A stretch of 64,000 nucleotides of DNA from CATOSD01 sp965226695 (lineage in GTDB: Bacteria > Chloroflexota > Dehalococcoidia > Lucifugimonadales > CATOSD01), in assembly GCA_965226695.1 (NCBI GenBank), contig OZ245405.1:1860001-1924000 (forward strand), read 5' to 3'. Position 1 is the first letter of the stretch, and each line of letters opens with the position of its first letter. Shown here piece by piece: positions 1 to 8,840 of this stretch. The position numbers and the translations under genes are program-made. Under the pieces are notes generated by a model. It did not search any database and was not told the DNA's origin. It worked only from the letters and a program-made list of their open reading frames with translations.

Positions 1-1
1 G

Positions 2-703
2 GCGCCGTTCGACGATCCCAAGTTCAGGCAAGCGCTCAACCATGCCATAGACAAGGAGCTAATCGCAACCGAGGTTCTCTCCGACCTGGTGGTGCCCGCA
101 TTCGGCATATTGCCACCCGGGTTCCCCGGCTACAACGAGAATCTGGTTGGTCTGCGGCACGACAAGGAGCTCGCCCAGCGGCTCCTGAACGAGTCCAACT
201 ACGCAGACGCCGAGTCAAGGCCGCGGATCGTCATTACCGTGCCCGGCACCGGCGGCACGATTGGGCTGGACCTCGAGGTCGTGATCGAGATGTGGCGCCA
301 GGTCCTAGGCGTGGAGGTCGAAATCCAACAGGTGGAATGGGCGACTTATCTCGAAGACCTCAACGATGCCAAGTTCCAGGCCTACGCCGGTCTGGGCTGG
401 CAGGCGGACTATCCCGATCCGCAAGACTTCCTGGACATTCTGTTCCACACCGACAGTGCGCTCAACCACGGCGCGTACTCCAACCTGGAACTTGACGCCA
501 TACTGGAACGGGCCCGCACACAGCAGGACCCACAAGCTCGCATCTCAGAGTACAGGCGGGCAGAGGAGATAATCGTCGAGGATGGCGCCTGGGTACCGCT
601 GTGGTACACCGGCGAGCGCCACCTGCTGCTCAAGCCTCACGTGCATGGCTACCGCGTTACACCGATGATCGTACCCAAGCTCAGGGAAGTGCGAATCAAC
701 TGA
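2..703 (+). CDS. ABC transporter substrate-binding protein, family 5 (C-terminal part)
   Basis: The reading frame is open from the window edge, so the N-terminus and signal peptide lie outside. About 233 residues remain. They match the C-terminal lobe of SBP_bac_5 (peptide, nickel or oligosaccharide-binding) proteins: an early segment resembling FRQALNHAIDKE, then a DLEVVIEMWRQVLGVEVEI helix-strand, a WQADYPDPQDFLD segment and a YRRAEEIIVEDGAWVPLWY end, all in the order expected for the family. Such proteins are lipid-anchored outside the membrane and deliver solute to a Dpp/Opp-type permease. No permease follows; a strong terminator lies directly downstream, so this is the last gene of its transcript. 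The ligand cannot be told from this part. Confidence 0.9.
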   Translation, partial: APFDDPKFRQALNHAIDKELIATEVLSDLVVPAFGILPPGFPGYNENLVGLRHDKELAQRLLNESNYADAESRPRIVITVPGTGGTIGLDLEVVIEMWRQVLGVEVEIQQVEWATYLEDLNDAKFQAYAGLGWQADYPDPQDFLDILFHTDSALNHGAYSNLELDAILERARTQQDPQARISEYRRAEEIIVEDGAWVPLWYTGERHLLLKPHVHGYRVTPMIVPKLREVRIN

Positions 704-727
704 TACGATAGAGGCCAAGGGCCATTG

Positions 728-773
728 CGGCGGTGGAAGTTGCGAGATGCTGCTTCCGCCGCCGTTTCCTTTT
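728..773 (+). terminator. Rho-independent terminator after the solute-binding protein
   Basis: A 12-bp stem (positions 728-739 with 753-764, one G-U pair) closes a 13-nt loop and is followed by TTTCCTTTT. It sits 24 nt after the stop codon at 703. Confidence 0.75.
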
Positions 774-882
774 GTCCTCGCCTTCTGACAGTGACGCGCT
801 TTTTTGCTTGAATTTCTCCTTGAACCCGCTTGCACGGTGGACTTAGCCTCTATGCACGCGAACAAGTCGAAGGAGGTTGGCC

Positions 883-1302
883 ATGAGCATCAATGCATAT
901 CTCAATTTCAACGGCAACTGCCGAGAAGCTTTTGAGTTCTACCAGTCCGTATTTGGTGGCGAGTTCAACCACGTCGCCACGTTCGCGGAAGGGCCGGACG
1001 AGATGCCGGTCAGCGACGCCGAAAAGAACAAGATAATGCATGTGTCGCTTGACGTGGGCTCAAGCGTTCTCATGGGAAGCGACATGCCGGAGCAATTCGG
1101 ACCGCCTCGCACGTTCGGCGATAACGTCGCGCTCTCGTTCACTGCCGACAGCCGGCTGGATGCCGACGCCCTCTTTGCCGCCATGTCGATGGGGGGAAGG
1201 GTGGAGATGCCCATGCAGGACATGTTCTGGGGCGACTACTTCGGCGCCTGCGTCGACCGCTTCGGAGTCAACTGGCAGTTCCTCTACTCGCCCGCCCAGT
1301 AG
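883..1302 (+). CDS. VOC family protein, PhnB/YjdN-like
   Basis: A 139-residue protein of the vicinal-oxygen-chelate fold. It shows the family hallmarks of PhnB-like members: an N-terminal YLNFNGNCREAFEFYQSVFG helix region, an internal MHVSLDVGSSVLMGSD strand pair and a C-terminal DRFGVNWQF. PhnB-like proteins are small cytoplasmic dimers, often of unknown substrate, related to glyoxalase and bleomycin-resistance proteins. The start at 883 is chosen because a clean AGGAGG (871-876) lies six bases before this ATG; the in-frame TTG at 877 would overlap the ribosome binding site. The gene stands alone, with convergent aapP downstream. The family is clear, the function is not. Confidence 0.85.
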   Translation: MSINAYLNFNGNCREAFEFYQSVFGGEFNHVATFAEGPDEMPVSDAEKNKIMHVSLDVGSSVLMGSDMPEQFGPPRTFGDNVALSFTADSRLDADALFAAMSMGGRVEMPMQDMFWGDYFGACVDRFGVNWQFLYSPAQ

Positions 1303-1436
1303 CCGGCGGGCGTAGGCATGTGCGGCTTAAGGTATGGCGCGGCGGCTGGCAAATTGCGGCAAATCGCTGCCGCCGTGAATGAGCCAGGTCCGCTGTGCTG
1401 CGCCCAGAGTGAAAAGGGCACGCCAGGCAGAGAGCG

Positions 1437-2195
1437 CTAAAGTATCTGAGATAGGAACAGCTTGGTCCTGTCGCTCTGAGGGTCTTCGAAGATCTGCTCC
1501 GGCGGCCCTTCCTCGACCAACACGCCCTCGTCGAACATCATCATCCGGTCCGCCACCTCTCTCGCGAAACCCATTTCGTGCGAGACGACCAGCATCGTCA
1601 TGCCGGATTGCGCCAGCTCCTGCATAACGTCGAGCACCTCTTTGATCATCTCCGGGTCGAGGGCCGAGGTGGGCTCGTCGAACAGCATAACCTTGGGCTG
1701 CATGGCGAGCGCCCGCGCAATGGCTACGCGCTGCTGCTGGCCTCCTGAAAGCTGGGCCGGGTACTTGTCGGCCTGCTCCTCGATTCCCACACGGCGCAGC
1801 AGTTCCAGGGCGGACTCTTTCGCCTCCGCGGCGGGTGTCTTGCGCACCTTGATGGGGGCCAGGGTGATGTTGCTCATAACGCTCAGGTGGGGAAACAGGT
1901 TGAAGGATTGGAAGACCATCCCCACTTCTCGCCGTATCGCGTCGATGTTTCGAATGTCATTCGACAGCTCGAGGCCGTCCACGATGATGTCGCCCTGCTG
2001 GTGCTGCTCCAGGCGGTTGATGGTGCGGATGAAGGTGGACTTGCCCGAGCCCGACGGTCCGAATATGACCACCACTTCACCGCGCCCAACGCTTGTGGTT
2101 ATGCCCCTGAGCGCGTGAAACTCCCCGTACCACTTGTGCACGTCGCGGCATACGATGATGTCTTGAGTTTCGCTTCTTGCCTCTGAAGTGGCCAA
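1437..2195 (-). CDS. aapP: Amino-acid ABC transporter ATP-binding protein
   Basis: A 252-residue ATPase of the polar amino-acid uptake type (AapP/GlnQ). Visible motifs are Walker A GPSGSGKS, the Q-loop FQSFNLFPH, the signature LSGGQQQR, Walker B VMLFDEPTSALDP and the H-switch VSHEMGFA. It drives import through the AapQ/AapM pair encoded directly upstream. The start is inferred as TTG at 2195: an AGGGGGAG stretch lies a few bases upstream and the aapM stop is only 10 nt away, so translation is probably coupled. The frame stays open further upstream, but that part overlaps aapM and is not family-like. It is the last gene of the aap operon. Confidence 0.9.
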   Translation of the reverse strand: MATSEARSETQDIIVCRDVHKWYGEFHALRGITTSVGRGEVVVIFGPSGSGKSTFIRTINRLEQHQQGDIIVDGLELSNDIRNIDAIRREVGMVFQSFNLFPHLSVMSNITLAPIKVRKTPAAEAKESALELLRRVGIEEQADKYPAQLSGGQQQRVAIARALAMQPKVMLFDEPTSALDPEMIKEVLDVMQELAQSGMTMLVVSHEMGFAREVADRMMMFDEGVLVEEGPPEQIFEDPQSDRTKLFLSQIL

Positions 2196-2205
2196 AACAC
2201 TCCCC

Positions 2206-3501
2206 CTATCTCTCTCCCACGCCCAGGTGCCGCTCATACCGGTGGCTGACGTATGACATGCTGTAGCAGAACACCCAGAACACCACGGCGATGAAAATGA
2301 ATAGCTCTTTCGCGCTGGGAAGGAGTTCCGGATTGCCCTGGATGTACGCCCGGCTCTCCTCGACGATGTCCAGCATCCCGATGATGTACACCAGGCTGGT
2401 GTCCTTGAACAGTGAGATGAACTGACCCACGATCGCCGGAATGACGTTGCGTATTGCCTGTGGCATGGAGATGAGCAGCGTTGTCTGCCATCCCGGCAGA
2501 CCCAACGCCCTGGCGGCCTCTGCCTGTCCTGGGTGCAACGACTGCAACCCTCCCCGTATGTTCTCCGCCATATACGCCGAGCTGAACAGCGTAATAATGA
2601 TTGCGGCGCGAGGCAGGGGGTCCAGAGGGAAGTCCCTGGGAAACGCGAGGGGAACCAGCACCTGCGACATGAAAAGCAGCGTAATAAGGGGTACGCCTCG
2701 GAACACCTCGATGAACACGACGCAAATCGCCTTGACGACCTGAAGGTCGCTGCGGCGGCCCAGGGCCAGCCCAATGCCGAGGGGCAAGCTCAGCGATATG
2801 CCGGCCACTGCCAGCAAAATGTTGAGCATCAGCCCGCCCCAGTTTTTCAGGTCCACCACCGGCCCCAGGCCGGGAACCCAACCAAACAGCAGATCCGGCA
2901 ACAGGCCGGGCCCACCGTCCTCCCATCCCCTCAGCAGCAACAGCGTCAGCAGGAACACCGCGAGGGCGAATATTCCGACGCCTTTGACAGTCCCGAAGAA
3001 GGAGGAGTAGCGGGCCAGCGCCCACCCCAATGCAAGTGCCGGCAGGTTCGCCAACAGCAGCAGCCGGACGTCCATCCCCATCCGCTCGAAGCTGTAAGGG
3101 AGGAACGCGAACGCCGCGGCCACCGCCGCGACCGTGATTGCCATCCGCCTGGCGACTACGCCGCCCGCGGCCACCCAGACCATTCCCAAAAGCACGGAGA
3201 CCAGCAGAAGCCCCACCTGCGGTCTCCAGAAGCAGTTGTTTCCGGGGCAAGACTGGTCTGTGTTGTACGGGCCCAACACGAACAGCCCGCCGATCTCCGC
3301 CAGGAGGCCCCAGTCCGCGCCCAGTAACACCCACTTGAGGCCGAACCAACCCCCAACCAGCAGGATAGCAACGGAGACGATGGTCAGGACGCCGCTGAAC
3401 CGCGAATCGAACAGGTTGGCGCGCATCCACCCAAGCACGCCCACTTCGGAGCGGGGCGGGGGAAGTCTGGGGACGGGCGCCGTTTGCGAATTTGTCGCCA
3501 T
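2206..3501 (-). CDS. aapM: Amino-acid ABC transporter permease AapM
   Basis: A 431-residue inner-membrane permease. The C-terminal ~200 residues form the His/Glu/Gln/Arg-type permease domain, with the EAA-like loop around QAEAARALGLPGWQTT and the GQFISLFKDTSLVYIIG segment typical of general L-amino-acid permeases. The N-terminal half has several extra hydrophobic segments and the extracytoplasmic loop with two cysteines (around CPGNNC) found in AapM but not in smaller GlnP-type permeases. The start is three bases after the aapQ stop. It pairs with AapQ to form the channel powered by AapP. Confidence 0.9.
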   Translation of the reverse strand: MATNSQTAPVPRLPPPRSEVGVLGWMRANLFDSRFSGVLTIVSVAILLVGGWFGLKWVLLGADWGLLAEIGGLFVLGPYNTDQSCPGNNCFWRPQVGLLLVSVLLGMVWVAAGGVVARRMAITVAAVAAAFAFLPYSFERMGMDVRLLLLANLPALALGWALARYSSFFGTVKGVGIFALAVFLLTLLLLRGWEDGGPGLLPDLLFGWVPGLGPVVDLKNWGGLMLNILLAVAGISLSLPLGIGLALGRRSDLQVVKAICVVFIEVFRGVPLITLLFMSQVLVPLAFPRDFPLDPLPRAAIIITLFSSAYMAENIRGGLQSLHPGQAEAARALGLPGWQTTLLISMPQAIRNVIPAIVGQFISLFKDTSLVYIIGMLDIVEESRAYIQGNPELLPSAKELFIFIAVVFWVFCYSMSYVSHRYERHLGVGER

Positions 3502-3504
3502 GCT

Positions 3505-4704
3505 CTAGCCTTCCCTGTACCGTATGTGGCGGTTGTACAGGTTGCCGATCAGCGACCAGGTGAGGCTCATCGCGAGATATGACAGCATTATCAGTATGAA
3601 TATGGACACCGCCGGCGCGGTCTGTGTCATGGTCTTGGCGACGTTGGTCAGGTCGGAGTAGCCGATGGCGCCCGCGAGGCTGCTGTTCTTGGTCAGATTC
3701 AGGCACTGGCTGATGAGGGGCGGGATGATAACGCGCAGGGCCTGGGGAAACGTAACGTGTCGCAGGGCCTTCATTGGGGACAGGCCGAGTGCGGAGGCCG
3801 CCTCGCGCTGGCCGCGGCTCACCGACTGAATCCCGGCCCGCACTATCTCCGCGATGAAGGAAGAGGTGTAGATTACCAGGCCGACCAGCAGCGCCAGCAG
3901 CCCCGCCGACGCGGTGAAGCCGCCCTCGATGCGTTCGAACCTTCCCTCCGGTGCGGGGTAGGTCGAGACAAACGGGGCCTCTCCGAAAACTAACCCGACC
4001 ACCACCCAGCCGGCGACGCCAATCAGCAGCGTCGCTGCAAAGCTGTACACCAATGGGTAGGACGGCACGCCGGTCTGTATCTCGCGGCGGGTCTGCCAGC
4101 GGTGGACAGCGACGCCAATTGCGACCGCGATTGCGGCCACTGCAAGCCATGCCACCCCCCCACTGCTGGGTGACATCCAGGGAATCGACACGCCGGCGTT
4201 GTTTACGTAAATGTTCCCGGCGAAGAGGTAGCTCTCAGCCACAGGCGGCAGCACGAGCACAATGTAGAACCAGAAGAAAAGCTGCACCAGCAAAGGGACG
4301 TTGCGGAAGAATTCGATGTAGACCGTGGCGATCTTGGATACTATCCAGTTGGTGGAAATCCTCGCCACGCCGACGAAGATGCCCAGCATGACCGCGAGCA
4401 CGATGCCGGCGATAGCGACGATAAGGGTATTGGTGAACGCGACTACCAGCGCGTAGCGGAAAGTGTCGGAGGAATCGAAGGGCAGGAAGTGCTGTCCGAT
4501 GGGCGTCTGATAGGCCCTGGAAAGGAAATTGTATCCGAAGGGGATGTTGCGCTCTTGAATTGCGCTCCCGACATTGAAGAAGAACCAAGCAACCAGGACC
4601 ACCACCACCACGCCCGACACGATCTGCGACGTCCAGCGGATGATGAGTTCATGCCGCCAGATAGGTATGCCCTGGTAGGTCAGGCTTCGCGGTATGGTCG
4701 TCAT
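3505..4704 (-). CDS. aapQ: Amino-acid ABC transporter permease AapQ
   Basis: A 399-residue permease, the partner of AapM. Family marks are VYIEFFRNVPLLVQLFFWF near residue 140, the EAA-loop segment GQREAASALGLSPMKALR and TKNSSLAGAIGYSDL near the C-terminus. The ATG at 4704 (MTTIPRSL) is preferred because AapQ proteins normally begin with a short cytoplasmic tail before the first membrane helix and an AAGG lies just upstream; an in-frame start at 4773 would add 23 residues unlike the family. It lies between aapJ and aapM in the usual order, which supports the assignment to a general L-amino-acid transporter. Confidence 0.88.
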   Translation of the reverse strand: MTTIPRSLTYQGIPIWRHELIIRWTSQIVSGVVVVVLVAWFFFNVGSAIQERNIPFGYNFLSRAYQTPIGQHFLPFDSSDTFRYALVVAFTNTLIVAIAGIVLAVMLGIFVGVARISTNWIVSKIATVYIEFFRNVPLLVQLFFWFYIVLVLPPVAESYLFAGNIYVNNAGVSIPWMSPSSGGVAWLAVAAIAVAIGVAVHRWQTRREIQTGVPSYPLVYSFAATLLIGVAGWVVVGLVFGEAPFVSTYPAPEGRFERIEGGFTASAGLLALLVGLVIYTSSFIAEIVRAGIQSVSRGQREAASALGLSPMKALRHVTFPQALRVIIPPLISQCLNLTKNSSLAGAIGYSDLTNVAKTMTQTAPAVSIFILIMLSYLAMSLTWSLIGNLYNRHIRYREG

Positions 4705-4826
4705 GCGCCTTGCCAGTCCACTGCCCTTACGGTTAAGGGTTAGAGCCTGCCGAAAATGAGAGATGTATCGCAAAGGGCGACTTCATAGCGCTGATGCGCA
4801 ATCGACACCCCTTTCGAGTGTAATAG

Positions 4827-4853
4827 CAGGGGCAGGTTCGAAACCTGCCCCTG
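4827..4853. repeat. Dispersed palindrome, family R1
   Basis: Two perfect 12-bp arms (CAGGGGCAGGTT and its complement) around CGA. It lies in the aapJ-aapQ gap, so it could act as a processing or attenuation hairpin that separates the abundant binding protein from its permeases. Related copies are at 15247, 36832, 49297 and 51714. Confidence 0.8.
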
Positions 4854-4945
4854 CCGTTCTCATGCCACGTAAATCCGGCAATCAGCCGAGCGCCTATGGC
4901 TCGGGCCGGCTGATTGCCGCCAACTTATTGCCGAAGGCTCGTCCC

Positions 4946-6019
4946 TTACCGCAGAGGCGCCGAGTAAATCTGTCCGCCCTTGGGGCAGTCGGTGCATGGG
5001 GCAGACGCCCACAGCGCGTTCCGGCCATTCTCCCTCGGGAGGTTGATTCCGTCCGGACCAAGGTTGCGGTCGTAGATTTCGCCGTAGTTGCCCACTGAGC
5101 GAATCACGTTCTGGGCGGCGGTCTGGCTTATGCCCAGGCTTTCCTGGCCGAATGACCCCTCGAGCCCGAACAGCCTGTCCACCTTGGTGTTACCGGTAGC
5201 GGCGGAGGGCACATTAGCCGAGCTTACGCCGTAGGCTTCCGAGTAGATGAGTATACCCATGACGGTCTTGACGATGTCGAACCACTGGTCGTCGCCGTGA
5301 GGCACCACTGGCCCGAGCGGCTCCTCCGAGATAGTCTCCGGAAGAATCACGTGCGCGCTCCTATCGGAGAGCGCCGTGCCCAACGCGGCGAGCTGAGACC
5401 GGTCGTTGGTGAAGGCGTCACACTGACCTTCTTCGTATGCGGCCACCACGGCGTCGGTGTCCTCGAACGTCAGCGGCGTGATATTCAGGCCGTTCTGGTT
5501 AGAGAAGTCCTGAAGGTTCAACTCGGTCGTCGTTCCCTGGGTGACGCAGACCGAGGCGCCCTCCAACTCAAGCGCGCTATCGACGCCAAGACTTTTCTTT
5601 ATCATGAATCCCTGCCCGTCATAGAACATCGTCTGGGCATAGTTCCCCCACTGGGCATCGCGCGAAGACGTCCAGGTGACCGTGCGCACCAGCATGTCGA
5701 CCTCGCCGGACTGTATGGTCGGGCCGCGTTCTGCCGCTGAAATCAGGCGAAGCTCGATGGCGTTGGAGTCGCCCAGCACGGCGGCCGCGAGAGCTCGGCA
5801 CAAGTCGATGTCGAAACCGACGTTGTTGCCCGAACTGTCCAGGGAGCCATAGCCGGGAACGTCGTTGCGGCTGGCGCAAACCACTTTGCCGGCCTCTTTC
5901 ACCGAATCCAGCCTCGATGATTGCGCCTCTTCCTCCTCTGGCGCCGTGCAAGCCACCAAAGCCAAGGCCACGAAAGCCGCAAGCGCGGCAAAGGCAAAGA
6001 GCTTGTACACCTTAGACAT
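4946..6019 (-). CDS. aapJ: Amino-acid ABC transporter substrate-binding lipoprotein
   Basis: A 357-residue family-3 solute-binding protein. The N-terminus is a lipoprotein signal with lipobox L-V-A-C ending at Cys24, so it should be anchored outside the membrane. The mature protein opens with the family pattern SVKEAGKVVCASRNDVPGYG and continues with GFDIDLCRALAAAVLGD. Length and the C-terminal stretch with GVSSANV match AapJ/BztA-type general amino-acid binding proteins. It is the first gene of the operon. A GGGAGGT lies upstream of the start, and the near-consensus promoter at 6109-6137 would give a leader of roughly 80 nt. Its exact amino-acid preference cannot be read from sequence. Confidence 0.92.
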   Translation of the reverse strand: MSKVYKLFAFAALAAFVALALVACTAPEEEEAQSSRLDSVKEAGKVVCASRNDVPGYGSLDSSGNNVGFDIDLCRALAAAVLGDSNAIELRLISAAERGPTIQSGEVDMLVRTVTWTSSRDAQWGNYAQTMFYDGQGFMIKKSLGVDSALELEGASVCVTQGTTTELNLQDFSNQNGLNITPLTFEDTDAVVAAYEEGQCDAFTNDRSQLAALGTALSDRSAHVILPETISEEPLGPVVPHGDDQWFDIVKTVMGILIYSEAYGVSSANVPSAATGNTKVDRLFGLEGSFGQESLGISQTAAQNVIRSVGNYGEIYDRNLGPDGINLPRENGRNALWASAPCTDCPKGGQIYSAPLR

Positions 6020-6108
6020 CTGGTCAACCTCCCGTATCCGTTTCCGTTATATGAAACTTGTGGCGCGTGCCTGCCGTCCCGCGGAGTTGTTGTCGCACGG
6101 CAAAGGCA

Positions 6109-6137
6109 ATTCTAGTTGCGGGCAGCTAGAGTGTCAA
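6109..6137 (-). promoter_or_regulatory. Sigma-70-type promoter of aapJQMP
   Basis: Reading leftward: TTGACA (6137-6132), a 17-nt spacer, then TAGAAT (6114-6109). Eleven of twelve hexamer bases match consensus. It sits about 90 bases before the aapJ start, inside the only gap between thiE and aapJ. Confidence 0.8.
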
Positions 6138-6223
6138 CGACAATTGGCCGCCTGTGCGCTAATTCTTAGTCTTGATAGGACGGTCGGCGGTCGGGGCGGC
6201 AGTATGAAAACCGTATTTCGCGT

Positions 6224-7228
6224 TCAGCCGGCCGCCGACCGAATGGCCTCTACCAGGTGCGCCGCGGCAGCCTCCGGGTCGTCGGCGAAGGTGACGGCGC
6301 TGACCACGCAGATGCAGTCCGCGCCAGCTCGCACGACGTCGGCAATGTTGGCCAGGTTGATGCCTCCAATTGCCACGACAGGCATTGAAACGGCTTCCTT
6401 GACCTCAGCGATGGCCTCTACGCCCAGGGATCTGCGTCCGCTCTTGCCCATTGTGGTCGTGCCGAAGATAGCGCCCACGGCGACGTAGTCCGCTCCGTCG
6501 GCCTGCGAACGGAGTGCCTCGGCGACATCGCCGTTAGAGGTCCCCACGAGCTGTCGCGCGTCGAGTACGGCGCGGGCGCTGGCAACCGGCAGGTCCGTCT
6601 GGCCCACGTGCAGCGCGTGGGAGCTGACGGCGCGGGCCAAGTCGGCGTCGTCGTTGACCACGAACAGACCGCCGTAGTCTTCGCACATCGCCTGTAGCCT
6701 TAGAGCGTCGGGCAGCATCTCACCCTTGTCGCGGGACTTGTCCCGAAGCTGCACCACGCTTGCTCCGCCCCTCAATGCCGCCTCGGCTACGTCCAGTATC
6801 GGGCGGCCCCTGGTTGCCTCCGGGTCGACGATGACGTACAGGCCCCGCACCCGGGCGGCGGCCGATGCGCGCAGGCCGGCGGCCACCTGCCCCGCGGCCT
6901 GCGCGAGCACGTTCCTGGCACGGTCGAACTGGCCAGCGCTTAGGGAAGGTACGCCGGCGGCAGCCCATCCGGCCAGCGCGTCGATCGACGCTGACATGGA
7001 CTCGATGGAGGGCAGCGCGACCTGAAGGTTCTCGTCGGTGGTCGCGGCCGTCCCATCGTCTGGTTCGACGTTCCCCCCGGAGGGCGGGTCAGTTTCCAAC
7101 TCCGTCTCTAGGGACTCTCTGAGAGCCCTGAAGTCCGAACGCAGGCCCGACGGCAAAGTCACCACCCTTTGCAGGAAGCGGCTGCTCTCCACGACAACCG
7201 CCAGATGAGCCTCGACTAACGGGTTCAT
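6224..7228 (-). CDS. thiE: Thiamine phosphate synthase with N-terminal extension
   Basis: Residues about 125-334 form a complete ThiE domain: GLYVIVDPEATRG, the pyrophosphate and pyrimidine-binding VVQLRDKS, VNDDADLA, HVGQTDLP, ADYVAVGAIFGTTT and the phosphate-binding PVVAIGGINLAN. ThiE joins hydroxymethylpyrimidine diphosphate and hydroxyethylthiazole phosphate to thiamine phosphate in the cytoplasm. ThiE alone is usually about 210 residues; here some 120 extra residues precede it, mostly helical and acidic, which I do not recognise. The start at 7228 follows a GGAGG eight bases upstream; an in-frame codon at 7243 would overlap that site. No TPP riboswitch was recognised upstream, and no other thi gene is nearby. 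Confidence 0.88.
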   Translation of the reverse strand: MNPLVEAHLAVVVESSRFLQRVVTLPSGLRSDFRALRESLETELETDPPSGGNVEPDDGTAATTDENLQVALPSIESMSASIDALAGWAAAGVPSLSAGQFDRARNVLAQAAGQVAAGLRASAAARVRGLYVIVDPEATRGRPILDVAEAALRGGASVVQLRDKSRDKGEMLPDALRLQAMCEDYGGLFVVNDDADLARAVSSHALHVGQTDLPVASARAVLDARQLVGTSNGDVAEALRSQADGADYVAVGAIFGTTTMGKSGRRSLGVEAIAEVKEAVSMPVVAIGGINLANIADVVRAGADCICVVSAVTFADDPEAAAAHLVEAIRSAAG

Positions 7229-7365
7229 GCTTGCGACCTCCACAACAGGCCAGACTTTGGTGGCGATCCCGTGCAGGGTGCCGGAGGGCGTTGGTTACGC
7301 CGGGCTGATGGTACACGGCCCGCGTTGCAGTCGTCCAGCACCGGGTGGCGCGACTGCTCGCCTCG

Positions 7366-7394
7366 TTGACAGCCTCTGACCGCCGCCTTACACT
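7366..7394 (+). promoter_or_regulatory. Promoter upstream of the MmgE/PrpD gene
   Basis: TTGACA (7366-7371), a 17-nt spacer and TACACT (7389-7394), about 54 nt before the ATG at 7448. It lies in the divergent gap with thiE. Confidence 0.6.
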
Positions 7395-7447
7395 CACGCT
7401 TCAATGGCGTATGGTCATAGCTCACGTGAAGGAAGAGGACAAGAGCC

Positions 7448-8788
7448 ATGGGAGCAACCCAAGACATCGCTCGCTTCGTCGTGGAGACTGACGTGGAGGC
7501 CCTGCCGGAGCGCCTCATGCACGAGGGCAAGCGGTGCCTCATCAACTATCTCGCCGTTTCGCTTTACGCCTCGACAGACCCTTCGCTGAACATACTGCTG
7601 GACGTGTTCCGAGAAGAGGGTGGTAATGCCAGCGCATCGGTCGTCGGCGCTGACGCCCGCACCTCGATGCAGAACGCAGCGCTGGCGAACGGTTACCTCG
7701 CACATCTTGAGGACTATGACGACACACACTTCCCGACGATCATCCACCCATCTGCGCCCACCTTTCCCGCGGCGCTTGCCGTGGCTGAGCGAGTCGGCGC
7801 CGACGGACGCAGCGCGCTGGCGGCGTCGGTGCTGGGCATGGAGATTACGTGCCGCATCGGTATGGCCGTTCACCCCGCGCACTACGACGAGGGCTGGCAC
7901 ATCACCGGCACGTGCGGCGTGTTCGGCGCTGCCGCCGCCTCGGGCAGGCTGCTCGGCATGGACGCCGACCGCATGGCCCACGCGCTGGGCGTCGCCGGCG
8001 CGCAGGCGTCGGGACTCCGCGTTTCGTTCGGATCGATGACCAAGCCGCTGCACCCCGGGCGGTCCGCCCAAAGCGGCGTGCTGGCCGCGCTTCTCGCCAG
8101 CCGCGGCTTCACCTCCACTACCGAAGTCCTTGAAGGCAGGAGGGGCTTCGCCGAAGTCTACTCCGCGGAAAGCGACCTCAGCCGCGCAACTGACGGGCTG
8201 GGAGACCATTGGGAGTTGTACCAGAACGGCCTCAAGCCATATGCCTGCGGCGTCGTCAACCATCCCCTGATCGACGCCATGGTGCGCTTCCGAGACACCC
8301 ACGGCGTCACCAGCGAGATGGTCGCCGAGGTGCGGGCCAGAGTCCATCCGCTTGTGCTCGAGCTTGTCGACCGGCCCCATCCCAGAGTAGGGCTTGAAGG
8401 CAAGTTCTCGTACCAGCACAGCATGGCCGTCGGGCTGGTTGACGGGGCCGCGTTTCCGGCGCAGTACACCGACGCGCGTGTGGCCGACCCTGAGATCACG
8501 CGGCTGCGGGACAGGATAACCGCGACGGTGGACGACGCCCAGGAGGAGGGCTCCGGCGAGGTGTCCGTGGTGCTGAAGGACGGGCGGGAGCTGACAGAGG
8601 TGGTCGACCACGCGACGGGCACGCCAGAGAACCCTTTGAGCGACGCCCAGCTAGAGGACAAGTTCCGTGCCCTCGCGGCCCGCGTGCTGTCCGAAGCCCA
8701 GGTCGAGAGGGCGCTCGCCCGCCTGTGGGCGCTGGAAGAGTTGGAAAGCGTAGGGGAGTTGTTCCCGCTGCTCCGGGCCGGCGTGTAG
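7448..8788 (+). CDS. MmgE/PrpD family protein
   Basis: A 446-residue member of the MmgE/PrpD family, which includes 2-methylcitrate dehydratase and cis-aconitate decarboxylase. Family marks include the early HEGKRCLINYLAVSLY, the active-site-region segment GYLAHLEDYDDTHFPTIIHP, GSMTKPLHPGRSAQSG and LKPYACGVVNHPLIDA. Size matches the family. An AGGAAGAGGA stretch precedes the ATG, and a TTGACA promoter lies upstream. It is followed 52 nt later by a double CaiB-type CoA-transferase in the same direction, so the two probably act on one organic acid or its CoA ester; the substrate is not identifiable. Many environmental MmgE/PrpD paralogues are not true methylcitrate dehydratases, and no other methylcitrate-cycle gene is adjacent. 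Confidence 0.88.
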   Translation: MGATQDIARFVVETDVEALPERLMHEGKRCLINYLAVSLYASTDPSLNILLDVFREEGGNASASVVGADARTSMQNAALANGYLAHLEDYDDTHFPTIIHPSAPTFPAALAVAERVGADGRSALAASVLGMEITCRIGMAVHPAHYDEGWHITGTCGVFGAAAASGRLLGMDADRMAHALGVAGAQASGLRVSFGSMTKPLHPGRSAQSGVLAALLASRGFTSTTEVLEGRRGFAEVYSAESDLSRATDGLGDHWELYQNGLKPYACGVVNHPLIDAMVRFRDTHGVTSEMVAEVRARVHPLVLELVDRPHPRVGLEGKFSYQHSMAVGLVDGAAFPAQYTDARVADPEITRLRDRITATVDDAQEEGSGEVSVVLKDGRELTEVVDHATGTPENPLSDAQLEDKFRALAARVLSEAQVERALARLWALEELESVGELFPLLRAGV

Positions 8789-8840
8789 ACGCCGAGAGAC
8801 TGAGAGCAATTCAGGCGGTCACGCCGCGGAGCAGGGGTGA

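Noticed and set aside
1340..1375. CGGCGGC/GCCGCCG hairpin between the VOC gene and aapP
   Set aside because: The loop is 22 nt and no T-tract follows on either strand.
2234..4150. 638-codon minus-strand frame over aapM and aapQ
   Set aside because: It is a shadow frame rich in Arg, Gly and Pro across two clear permease genes in another frame.
4815..4860. tRNA-like GGTTCGAA
   Set aside because: The motif is the centre of an R1 palindrome; no cloverleaf can be drawn around it.
7244..7447. TPP riboswitch upstream of thiE
   Set aside because: I could not find the conserved THI-box segments on the minus strand.
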